From NCBI GenBank assembly GCA_964621445.1, contig CAZUNO010000016.1, positions 1-64,000 of the forward strand: a DNA stretch of 64,000 bases, read 5' to 3'. A program made the position numbers and the translations under genes. Source of the stretch: CAZUNO01 sp964621445 [NCBI: Candidatus Hadarchaeota archaeon] (GTDB lineage: Archaea > CAYQAE01 > CAYVLA01). This document shows positions 9,212 through 16,773 of this stretch, one piece after another. Positions within the stretch are counted from its first letter, which is position 1; each line of letters starts with the position of its first letter. The notes beneath the pieces were generated by a model that was given only the letters and a program-made list of their open reading frames with translations, did no database searches and was not told the DNA's origin.

Positions 9212-9389
9212 GATCAGCCTCCGGGGTAGTTTGCCGCCGAAGTCGGTAGAATGATAAATAGGCTTTTAGGGGATACAACCGCGATCGGCCTCCCTTTTGG
9301 TAAGGATCTCGTTTATTTAAATTTGAGTCCTCACCTTAATTGTAGAGGGAAATTAAATGCCAATAGCAGTAATTTAAACGGATTACGCT

Positions 9390-10094
9390 TCACTGTCTTG
9401 ATTCATCGCCCACGACTTTTCCATCCCGCAAATAAACCGTTCGGGCCGACTTGTCCTGGACCTTGGGATCGTGGGTGGCAAATATCACCGTCACTTCGCT
9501 GTCCTGGTTAAGGGAATACAATAGCTCAATTATCTCCAGACCGGTCTTGGTGTCGAGATTTCCGGTAACCTCGTCGGCAAAAATTATCTTCGGGGACACA
9601 ACCAGGGCCCTGGCAATGGCAACCCGCTGTTGCTCTCCACCGCTGAGCTCCGTGGGTCGGTGATACATCCTGTCCTCCAGGCCAACCCTGGTCAGGACGT
9701 CCTTGGCCAGCTCGTTCCTCTTCTCCTCCTCAACTCTGCGGAACACAAGCGGTAGCTCAACGTTCTCGATGGCATTCATCACCGGTATGAGGTTATAGAC
9801 CTGGAATATGAAGCCGCAGTGCTCCTGGCGGATCTTGGATTTTTCGGCCTGGGTAAGGTCGGTAGTCTCCGTTCCCACCAGCCATATCCTGCCCTCGGTT
9901 GGCCTGTCCAGACCGCTCATGACGTTGAGCAGCGTTGTCTTGCCACTACCCGAAGGGCCCATAACGCTGGTAAATTCCCCTCTATGTATCTCCAGATCAA
10001 CGCCCTGAAGGGCTTTTACCTCAATCTCTCCCTTCTCCCCCATGATGTAGCTCTTGGATAGATTAGAGGTTACAACTAGGGAGTCATCGTTCAT
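9390..10094 (-). CDS. ABC transporter ATP-binding protein (LolD/MacB type)
   Basis: 234 residues from ATG 10094 (MNDDSLVV); the frame is open to 10169, but that extension adds an unconserved basic leader. Walker A GPSGSGKTT (46-54), signature LSGGEQQR (150-157), Walker B with FADE and E175, and switch H208. The loop after Walker B reads ADEVTGNLD, with Val where LolD-type proteins normally have Pro. This class pairs with MacB/FtsX-like permeases for lipoprotein or macrolide export, but no permease gene is adjacent, so it must work with a subunit encoded elsewhere. Confidence 0.9.
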   Translation of the reverse strand: MNDDSLVVTSNLSKSYIMGEKGEIEVKALQGVDLEIHRGEFTSVMGPSGSGKTTLLNVMSGLDRPTEGRIWLVGTETTDLTQAEKSKIRQEHCGFIFQVYNLIPVMNAIENVELPLVFRRVEEEKRNELAKDVLTRVGLEDRMYHRPTELSGGEQQRVAIARALVVSPKIIFADEVTGNLDTKTGLEIIELLYSLNQDSEVTVIFATHDPKVQDKSARTVYLRDGKVVGDESRQ

Positions 10095-10215
10095 GTTTCC
10101 CGCTGACCTGAAGAGAAATATAACTCTTTCCCACTGGCGAAGGCGAACCGTGAGTCCCTTCCTGATCAAATAAATCCGGGATTAATAACCCTCCCAGCGG
10201 GCAGGATACACGGTC

Positions 10216-11016
10216 TCAGCCTCTGTATGGCTCCAGGTCCAGATATACCCTGGAATACCCTAGATCACGCAGCTTGGGGGTGATCTTAGCTCTGAAATCC
10301 TCCACATCAATCGAATCCAGGTGCCGTTTTCCCATCTCTATCCTCGCTTCATCTCCCAGGGTTCTAATCCTCACCACCTCATGACCGATATCTCTGAGGT
10401 AGTTCTCGGCCGCATCTATCCTGGCTAGATCATCTTCCCGTATCCGGTTCCCGCACCGTATCCTGGTGGCCAGACAGGTAGTATTTGGCCGGTCCCAGGT
10501 AGGCAGTTCCATCTTTCGGGATAGTTCCCGGATCTCTCCCTTATCCAATCCATGGTCGGCCAGTGGGGATTTGATTTCAAGTTCCCTGAGCGCGCGGAGG
10601 CCGGGCCTGTCCTTGCTTAGATCATCGTAATTTGTGCCATCCAGCACCAGGTCGTATCCTTCCTGCTCCTTGATCCCGATGAGTGCCTTCATCATCATCT
10701 TCTTGCAGTGGTAGCACCGGTCCGGAGGGTTGGAAATGATGCTCTCCTGATCCAGGAGGGAAATTTCAAGGATATGATGGTTTAGGTCCAGTTGGCTTGC
10801 GATGGAGGTCAACTCCTCCCTCTCCCGTGAGGGAGTGAACTCGGATATCACGGTAACTGCCAGATGACGGCTGCAGACCATCTTGGCCACGTAGGCGAGA
10901 AGTGTGCTGTCGACCCCGCCAGAGAAGGCAATAACCGGGTCACGGCCTCGAAGGAAGGTCTTCATCGCCTCCAACCTGGATTCTGGAGTATCCTTCCCTG
11001 CCCTTTGTTTTGCCAT
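10216..11016 (-). CDS. larE: LarE-like ATP-dependent sulfur transferase
   Basis: 266 residues of the PP-loop pyrophosphatase superfamily. SGGVDST (32-38) binds ATP; cysteines C101 and C104 (DRCYHCKK) and C181 (NTTCLATR) match the LarE layout, where a cysteine donates sulfur to the pyridinium-dithiocarboxylate nickel pincer cofactor of lactate racemase. No larB or larC is beside it. Archaeal homologues may serve other sulfur-transfer tasks, so the substrate is uncertain. Divergent from the HAD gene at 11104, with an 87-base gap. Confidence 0.85.
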   Translation of the reverse strand: MAKQRAGKDTPESRLEAMKTFLRGRDPVIAFSGGVDSTLLAYVAKMVCSRHLAVTVISEFTPSREREELTSIASQLDLNHHILEISLLDQESIISNPPDRCYHCKKMMMKALIGIKEQEGYDLVLDGTNYDDLSKDRPGLRALRELEIKSPLADHGLDKGEIRELSRKMELPTWDRPNTTCLATRIRCGNRIREDDLARIDAAENYLRDIGHEVVRIRTLGDEARIEMGKRHLDSIDVEDFRAKITPKLRDLGYSRVYLDLEPYRG

Positions 11017-11103
11017 AGGTCTACATTGGTGGGGGGATCAAATAAACATTTCAGAGCAACAGATTCATTACCGGTTATCGTCCAAGACTAGAATCGACGA
11101 GGG

Positions 11104-11790
11104 ATGAAGTTGGATATCAAGGCTATATTTCTGGATTTCGGGGGAACACTGGCCAGAAGGAACCCCGGCATATGGGAAGTTTTCATCGAGACCAGCGAGA
11201 AGCATGATGTCACCCTGACCAGGGAGGAGCTTGACTGGGCGCGGAGTCAGGCAGATGAGGGTCACAGGAGCATTGACTTCCTTACCCTTGAATTGATGGA
11301 TACCTTTTGGGTTGACTGGTTCAGGCTAATGTTGGAGAATCTCGAGATCGAAGGCGGCGAAAAACTCGCCCGGGAAATATACCGAGACCTAAAGCGGGAA
11401 TCAACCATAGATCTCTACCCTGAGGTAAACGAGGTCCTGGATCAACTAGAAGAAGGGTTCAATTGCATCGGCATAGTGTCTAACTATAACTGCAGGCTGG
11501 AACCAATTTGCAGGGAGCTGGGCATTGCCAATAGGTTTCAGTTCATATTAGCTTCGGACGTGGTGGGATTTGGAAAGCCCGATGCCAGGATATTCCAATT
11601 GGCATCCAGCCTGGCCCAGGTGAATGCCAATCAATGTCTCCACGTCGGCGATTCCTTTGGCTCCGATTACGTGGGAGCAAGAAATGCTGGTCTAAAAGCA
11701 TTGCTGCTGGATAGGGACGGGGAGAACAGGGAGATCTCCGACGCCGAAAAAATACCCGACCTGAGAGCAGTTCCGGAACGCTGCCTCTGA
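11104..11790 (+). CDS. HAD-superfamily hydrolase
   Basis: 228 residues. Motif I is FLDFGGTLA (nucleophile Asp; the usual second Asp is Gly, as in many GGT-type HADs), motif II IVSNYN, the lysine in GFGKPDARIF and motif IV HVGDSFGSDYVGARNAG. An alpha-helical C1-type cap lies between motifs I and II, as in phosphoglycolate phosphatase and 2-haloacid dehalogenase-like enzymes. A small-molecule phosphatase is most likely; the substrate is not evident. A second HAD of the same subclass sits at 13154-13819 on the other strand. Confidence 0.85.
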   Translation: MKLDIKAIFLDFGGTLARRNPGIWEVFIETSEKHDVTLTREELDWARSQADEGHRSIDFLTLELMDTFWVDWFRLMLENLEIEGGEKLAREIYRDLKRESTIDLYPEVNEVLDQLEEGFNCIGIVSNYNCRLEPICRELGIANRFQFILASDVVGFGKPDARIFQLASSLAQVNANQCLHVGDSFGSDYVGARNAGLKALLLDRDGENREISDAEKIPDLRAVPERCL

Positions 11791-11861
11791 GATTTCCACC
11801 CTCCGGTTTCCGCAACTATTTTATCCTTTGGTGGTTCTCGACAAATGGGAGGCATGAACAG

Positions 11862-12059
11862 ATGAGGGGCAAGGACCATCTCAAGCGAGCTTCATTCCTT
11901 ATCACTTTAGGGATAATCTGGGTTTTGTGGGAACAGGGTAGAGTAGAATCAATACTGAAATTCGCGGGCCTGGTTCTGTTGGTTTACGGGTTTTCGGTAG
12001 TTGTTATTGAGGCCGCCGACCTACAGATTTCCGGGTCCTCCCGGAGGCCGGGATCTTGA
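11862..12059 (+). CDS. Small membrane protein
   Basis: 65 residues with two hydrophobic segments (SFLITLGIIWVLW and FAGLVLLVYGFSVVVI), probably a two-pass membrane hairpin. A GGGAGG ribosome-binding site lies 10 bases before the ATG. Its TGA overlaps the TTG start of the next gene (TTGA), so the two are translationally coupled. No family recognised. Confidence 0.65.
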   Translation: MRGKDHLKRASFLITLGIIWVLWEQGRVESILKFAGLVLLVYGFSVVVIEAADLQISGSSRRPGS

Positions 12060-13159
12060 ACCCCAGGACGGGCTGCATACTCATTGCGGTTGGCATCTTC
12101 TTCCTGGCTTTGACCAATATCAGCTGGGGAGAGATATACGGGCTGGTCAAGGCCTATGGAGTGATTGCGACGGGAATCGTATGCCTGGGTACTTTCATGT
12201 CCTTCTGGTCCTCGGATAACGAGGCGGTCCGGATCGGTGCAGAGTTGACCTATCACATCGCGGGGGCGGTGGCCGCCGCGGTGGTGGTGGGCACCCTCCT
12301 CTCCACATTGGGAGGAATTCCATCATGGCAGTTGAGGAATGAGGGTGACTGGGAGGGGATAAAGATCAGGGAGTTTAAAATCAGCGTTCCCGTCACCCAG
12401 GAAAGAGCTCTTCTATCGTGGGATGTTCCGGAGATAGAGGCCAAGATAGTTCCCTGGAATAACTCCGAGATCCTGATCTCGGGACAGATACAGGCCTATT
12501 CAACGGTTTCACCTCAGGATGCATCCTCACTTCTCAATGCGACCAGTCTTGAGCTGTTGAAGACCGGAGAGGGGCCCAGGTTCAACCTGAAGTTGTCGGG
12601 AGGAGAGGAATCATTGACCGGCCTTTCAAAAAAGGTGAAGATAGTGGCAGAAGTGAATATACCCTCCGGCCAGGCTCTGGACCTCGACCTAAAAGCCATA
12701 GGCGGCCATTATGAGATGGATAAGGGTCGAATAGGGACCGCAAATCTCGAGATACTGAGCGGTGATCTCATCTTCCTGGGTCTGGAAGGGCAGGAGCTAG
12801 ATGCCTCAACGGTAAATGGGAACATAAATGGATCACTGTCCTTCGGCTCGGCCGATCTCTCAGTAGTCAACGGAAGGATGGAATTCATCGCGGGTGCCAG
12901 GAACTCGGATTACGCCCTGAGCACGGTCAACGGGGATATCCGGATGGAAGTGCCGGCCTCGGATGAGCTGGGCCTGTCCATGAAGACCGAGGTCATAAAC
13001 GGGGAGGTTGATTTCGATGTGGATGATATCCAATATGGGGTGAATAGGAAGGAAGAAAAAATGGCCACCACCAATAACTATAAATCAAAATCAAGGAAGA
13101 TCGAGATTCTGGCCAGTACGGTAAATGGGGATATAAACTTGGTTAGCCTCCAATCATAG
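12056..13159 (+). CDS. Membrane protein with DUF4097-like beta domain
   Basis: 367 residues from a TTG start preceded by GGAGG and overlapping the previous stop. Three N-terminal hydrophobic segments (about 5-20, 30-45 and 63-85) are followed by an exported beta domain. The C-terminal half carries the repeated signature STVNGNINGSLS, LSTVNGDIRME and STVNGDINLVS, spaced about 40-60 residues, typical of DUF4097 beta-solenoid domains that occur with envelope-stress or phage-shock-like modules. The role here is unknown; with the small partner it may form an envelope sensor or scaffold. Confidence 0.75.
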   Translation: MNPRTGCILIAVGIFFLALTNISWGEIYGLVKAYGVIATGIVCLGTFMSFWSSDNEAVRIGAELTYHIAGAVAAAVVVGTLLSTLGGIPSWQLRNEGDWEGIKIREFKISVPVTQERALLSWDVPEIEAKIVPWNNSEILISGQIQAYSTVSPQDASSLLNATSLELLKTGEGPRFNLKLSGGEESLTGLSKKVKIVAEVNIPSGQALDLDLKAIGGHYEMDKGRIGTANLEILSGDLIFLGLEGQELDASTVNGNINGSLSFGSADLSVVNGRMEFIAGARNSDYALSTVNGDIRMEVPASDELGLSMKTEVINGEVDFDVDDIQYGVNRKEEKMATTNNYKSKSRKIEILASTVNGDINLVSLQS

Positions 13160-13819
13160 GTGGCTGATTAGATCCCTCAAGTCATCAATTACATGGGGGA
13201 CAAGGACCTCTTCTCCCACCCTATTGATGAGAAGGGGTTTCATTCCAACCTCTTCAGATGGTCGGTAATCCAGCTCGACGTCATCTCCCACGAAAAGGAT
13301 GGCTGACGGTGGTATTTCGAGCTGCCTGGCCGCGCGCAGGAAGATACGGTGATTTGGTTTTCTCCTTCCCGCCTCATCGGCGGTGGTAGTTGTATCCAGG
13401 TAATCTTCTAATCCGGTCTCACCGACCAGATGGGGTAGGTCAGAGGACAGGGCATTGGTCACCACACCGGCCTGGATGTCGTTTTCCACCAGTTCCTTAA
13501 GCACATCCTCGGCATCCTTGAAGGGCTCCGCCTGGAGCCGGTCAAACCAGTGGGAGTCAATATAATTTGCCAGTTGAAGGCGTCTGGAAACTATGCCTAG
13601 GTTCTCCAGAACACGCAGGTTCCACTCCTTCCAGAAACTGGAGGTGACGTAGTAGTCGGGTCCAAATGAACTCTCCGCCTTTTGTACCGCCCTCGATATC
13701 TCGTCCTCGGTCTTGGAGATTCCCTTTTCCTCTAGAAAGGACTCTATTACCGGCCAGGGGTCCGGTACCTTGACTAGCGTGCCGCCCAGATCGAAGAGCA
13801 CTGCTTTGATTTCTTTCAC
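13154..13819 (-). CDS. HAD-superfamily hydrolase (second copy of subclass)
   Basis: 221 residues. Motif I LFDLGGTLV, motif II VVTNALSS, lysine in RRKPNHRIFLRAA and motif IV FVGDDVELDYRPSEEVG. Helical cap between about 15 and 90. It resembles the HAD at 11104 in length and cap type but is clearly divergent. The 3' end overlaps that of the DUF4097-like gene by six bases (convergent). Likely a small-molecule phosphatase of unknown substrate. Confidence 0.83.
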   Translation of the reverse strand: MKEIKAVLFDLGGTLVKVPDPWPVIESFLEEKGISKTEDEISRAVQKAESSFGPDYYVTSSFWKEWNLRVLENLGIVSRRLQLANYIDSHWFDRLQAEPFKDAEDVLKELVENDIQAGVVTNALSSDLPHLVGETGLEDYLDTTTTADEAGRRKPNHRIFLRAARQLEIPPSAILFVGDDVELDYRPSEEVGMKPLLINRVGEEVLVPHVIDDLRDLISHL

Positions 13820-13896
13820 CTTTGGACCTCGCCATGATATAGGGATAAATCCATGTATTTATGGTTCAGGTAATCTGCGATATGCGCATTGGAGGA

Positions 13897-14784
13897 CTAG
13901 ATTCTGTCCAGCATTTGCCGTATATTCTTGAGGCACACCCTGGAGGCGTACTCGCCTTGAGATGAGAAATCCCTTCCCCCTGGCTTGCTGATGAGTTCCT
14001 CGTCAAGTTTCTCCTTTGGACGCCAGTGAGTCTCAAGAGACACGCATCCCTTGTAGCCGTCCTCCTTCAGGGCCTTCAATTGACCTTCTATGTCGACTTC
14101 CCCGGTCCCCACGGGGACACACTCCGGTTTACCGGTGTCCTCGTTGATCACCACATCCTTCAGATGTACATGGGCGATCCAGTCCTTTATCGCCTCATAT
14201 CCGACTGGGTACGCCTCCTCCCTGGCATCGTCATAATAGGCATTTCCCGGGTCCCATATCGCTTGCACGTTCTTGGAGTCGATTTCCGAAAGGAACCTGT
14301 CGAGGTCAACACCGGTGCCTATGAAACAGCTTTGCTCGTTTTCCACTTCTAGGATGATATCTTCCTTCTCCGCTATCTCGGTGGGCAAGGCGAACTTGTC
14401 GACTATCTGATCCCAGTATTTGGATAAGCCATCCAGCCCCTCGCGGCGCCAGAAAGTAAATCCCCTGACGAGATCGGTGTCAAGTTCCTTAGCGATCTCG
14501 ATGCATCTCTTGAATATCTCGATGTGTTCCTGGTACTCTTTTTTATCGTCAATTTCGCATTTCAGGAAGGGAGCTGCTATGCTTATTACCTCGAGACCCG
14601 CGGCATCCAGCTTTCGCTTAATCTTGTCAAGGTGCTCCTGCTCCAGGTTCTGGACACTGACGTCCCAGGTTGATCGGACCTCTATGGAATCAAGATCGTA
14701 GTCCTTAGCAGTCTCAATTACCACGTCAAGATCCTGGGAGACCTCATCGTTTATGACTCCGAGCTTAAACGGTATTTCGGGCAA
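13897..14784 (-). CDS. Sugar phosphate isomerase/epimerase-like TIM barrel
   Basis: 295 residues of the AP-endonuclease-2 TIM-barrel superfamily. Likely metal ligands are E151-type Glu in ILEVEN, Asp/His in IWDPGNAYYDD and AHVHLKD, and Glu in VSLETHW. This fold holds xylose isomerase-like, hydroxypyruvate isomerase-like and inosose dehydratase enzymes. No sugar kinase or dehydrogenase is adjacent, so the substrate is not deducible; the window's sulfatase and GH28 gene make a sugar or sugar-acid role reasonable. Confidence 0.85.
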   Translation of the reverse strand: MPEIPFKLGVINDEVSQDLDVVIETAKDYDLDSIEVRSTWDVSVQNLEQEHLDKIKRKLDAAGLEVISIAAPFLKCEIDDKKEYQEHIEIFKRCIEIAKELDTDLVRGFTFWRREGLDGLSKYWDQIVDKFALPTEIAEKEDIILEVENEQSCFIGTGVDLDRFLSEIDSKNVQAIWDPGNAYYDDAREEAYPVGYEAIKDWIAHVHLKDVVINEDTGKPECVPVGTGEVDIEGQLKALKEDGYKGCVSLETHWRPKEKLDEELISKPGGRDFSSQGEYASRVCLKNIRQMLDRI

Positions 14785-14864
14785 TATCCATATCCTCCTC
14801 TAGGGAAGGTGCGCCTTGGGGCAAATATATCTGTTTTGCCACCTTTCTCGCTTAGCGTTTTGAC

Positions 14865-15023
14865 TCAGGAGTTCTGTTTGCAATCGCGGAGCCATTCGAC
14901 AAGTTTGCTACGAACCAGCGATGAAACACTTAGACCTTTTCTTTTTGCTAGTTCATTCAATTTTTCCCGCGTTTCCTGGGAAACGGTGATCGAAATTCTC
15001 GCCGATTTGCTCTGGGTGGACAT
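14865..15023 (-). CDS. 52-residue ribbon-helix-helix (CopG/Arc-type) DNA-binding protein
   Basis: A short gene read from ATG 15023 to TGA 14865. The strand ARISITVSQ is followed by helix TREKLNELAKR, turn KGLSVSS and helix LVRSKLVEWLRDC, the strand-helix-helix of Arc/MetJ/CopG repressors, which dimerise and insert a beta ribbon into the DNA major groove. It lies just upstream of the sugar-isomerase gene on the same strand, and faces a non-coding stretch containing perfect inverted repeats that could be its targets. The residue pattern is convincing although the gene is short. Confidence 0.8.
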   Translation of the reverse strand: MSTQSKSARISITVSQETREKLNELAKRKGLSVSSLVRSKLVEWLRDCKQNS

Positions 15024-15099
15024 ACCTGAATATTCCCCGATTTTCCGCGCCTTTACGGCAGTAGTTTATTAATAGTATCTATAGCGGTTGTGTTGACAT

Positions 15100-15345
15100 A
15101 CATAGGGCACAGTGGGTAATGAAAATATCACCGCTAAAATCGTGACGCCAGGAAATCTTTTTATACTACGTGATGCAAACTGCATCATACTTAGGAACAG
15201 GGCCGGGAGAACTGGGGGGATTGTTTGGGGGGATTGCAAGAAATAGTAGTCCTCCCAACCCTGCGATTCCCTCTATACTAGGGGCCCCATATAAAACTTT
15301 CCAAAATTTTGACATATTCTCTGCGACCCGTATTGTGCCCTAGGA
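15100..15345 (+). other. Non-coding stretch with nested inverted repeats; possible structured RNA
   Basis: The gap from 15024 to 15437 has no convincing gene. A TATA-like TTTATTAATAG (15065-15075) precedes TAGGGCACA (15103-15111), whose exact complement TGTGCCCTA sits at 15334-15342; just inside, GGGT (15114-15117) can pair with ACCC (15326-15329). A transcript from about 15100 could therefore be closed by a terminal helix. A 9-base stem with one G-U pair (15225-15233 with 15250-15258) and a palindrome at 15171-15187 lie inside. No RNase P, box C/D or tRNA signature is seen. Alternatively these are regulator binding sites. Confidence 0.3.
15171..15187. promoter_or_regulatory. Perfect 7+3+7 palindrome, candidate operator
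   Basis: TGATGCA, a three-base spacer and TGCATCA form a perfect inverted repeat at 15171-15187, directly downstream of a TATA-like TTTTTATACT (15159-15168). A repressor bound here would sit between TATA box and start site, the common archaeal arrangement. The ribbon-helix-helix protein encoded about 150 bases away is the obvious candidate, but nothing proves the pairing. Confidence 0.4.
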
Positions 15346-15437
15346 GTAAATCACCATTGATTCTTGGTGCGGCACCGCTGTAGGGAGAAGAAAATGATGA
15401 TTACATTAATTGCGTTTTCAAATTTTGAATTTCTGGG

Positions 15438-16715
15438 ATGACCGGAGGAGCAACCAAACGGAACTTCATCTTAGTGACATTTCTGGCAGGGCTGCTATTA
15501 GGCCTACTCATCTATACCTCTTTCTATGGTGGTGACCGGGAGCAGTTCGAGTTCGTGGTCATTGGCGATAGCCAAGGGAAACCCGGGCTGGATTCTCTGG
15601 TGGGAAATTTCGATGACCTGGGTGTAGATTTCGTAATCCACCTTGGGGATTCCGTCCCCCTGGCCAGGGAAGGTCTGTTCCAGGAGTTCATGAGCACGAT
15701 CAATAAATTGAACTGCACTTTCCATATGACCCCCGGAAATCACGATGTCAAGGGAAATGACTCACTTTACTACTCCTATTTCGGAGCTGGCGACTACTAC
15801 TTCGACAGAGGTGGTTTTAGATTCATCTCCCTCGATACCTCCAGTCAGGATATATCGGAAGATCAGTTCGCATGGCTAGAGAATACCCTCCGCGACTCGG
15901 GCCCGCTAGAGGTTATAGTATTTACCCATGTTCCTCCGTATAACCCGCTCCCCCACATTCCCCACTCCCTCAGGAATCAATCAACATCGGTGAGATTCAT
16001 GGACCTGATGAGCCAACAGGGGGTTAGATTAGTGCTTTCGGGACATGTTCACCTTTTCAACAGCACCAAGATAAAGGAGGTCCAGTACCTGGTGTCCGGG
16101 GGCGGAGGAGCAGATCTGGTGGCAACACCGGAAGAGGGTGGATTTCACCACTACCTGCACTTTGAAGCGGAGGGAGAGGATTTAAACTGGTCCGTGGTAC
16201 CATTCGATTTGAATAACTCGGAGAAGAAGGTTGAGATCTGTGGGTCCCAAAACGTGACCTTGTCAATGACCGAAGTGATGGGCATGGATTCCCTCCAGTC
16301 GCAGAGCTCATTCCAAAACAACTTCGGGAACTGGAGGGCCCAGGGGCTGTACAGGGGGGTACCCATCAGGGACCTGGTCGAACTGGTCGGCGGTATGGAT
16401 GAGGGAGATAGGTTAGAGGTAATTAGCAGCGATGGCTACATGCAGACATATTGCTACCCCAATGTCTATCCCAACTCATCCTGGCAGCAACTCCAGGGGG
16501 ACATGATTCTTGCCTACGAGTTCAATGGAACCTTCGGGCCACAATGGGAGAAAGGGCCTCTGATCGTGTTTACCCCTCCTGACGGAGGGTACAGCAACGA
16601 GGATTGTGTCAGGACCTCCTTCCCGGGACAGGGCTGTAGCAACTATTTATCGGGAGGTTCCAGATGGATCAAGGACGTGGAAAGGATAATCGTGGTCCCC
16701 GGGGAGAAAGAATAG
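15438..16715 (+). CDS. Membrane-anchored metallophosphoesterase with C-terminal molybdopterin-type domain
   Basis: 425 residues. An N-terminal membrane anchor (about 9-30) leads into a calcineurin-like phosphoesterase: D44 (VIGDSQGK), D71 (HLGDSV), N101-H102 (PGNHD), FTHVPPY and SGHVH. After about residue 260 a second domain contains GLYRGVPIRDLVELVGG and SSDGYMQTYC, resembling the small oxidoreductase-type molybdopterin-binding-like domains found in secreted archaeal and bacterial proteins; four Cys occur near the end. The active site faces outside. The substrate is unknown; phosphate or nucleotide scavenging is possible. It is followed by the sulfatase 58 bases downstream. Confidence 0.8.
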   Translation: MTGGATKRNFILVTFLAGLLLGLLIYTSFYGGDREQFEFVVIGDSQGKPGLDSLVGNFDDLGVDFVIHLGDSVPLAREGLFQEFMSTINKLNCTFHMTPGNHDVKGNDSLYYSYFGAGDYYFDRGGFRFISLDTSSQDISEDQFAWLENTLRDSGPLEVIVFTHVPPYNPLPHIPHSLRNQSTSVRFMDLMSQQGVRLVLSGHVHLFNSTKIKEVQYLVSGGGGADLVATPEEGGFHHYLHFEAEGEDLNWSVVPFDLNNSEKKVEICGSQNVTLSMTEVMGMDSLQSQSSFQNNFGNWRAQGLYRGVPIRDLVELVGGMDEGDRLEVISSDGYMQTYCYPNVYPNSSWQQLQGDMILAYEFNGTFGPQWEKGPLIVFTPPDGGYSNEDCVRTSFPGQGCSNYLSGGSRWIKDVERIIVVPGEKE

Positions 16716-16773
16716 TTGGGGTTTCCGGAAAACCCTTTTGTAGGACCGGGAGAACCCTTTACCGGATGAGAAG

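Noticed and set aside
15100-15345. RNase P RNA in the gap
   Set aside because: Paired ends and length are suggestive, but the conserved RNase P core sequences are not present.
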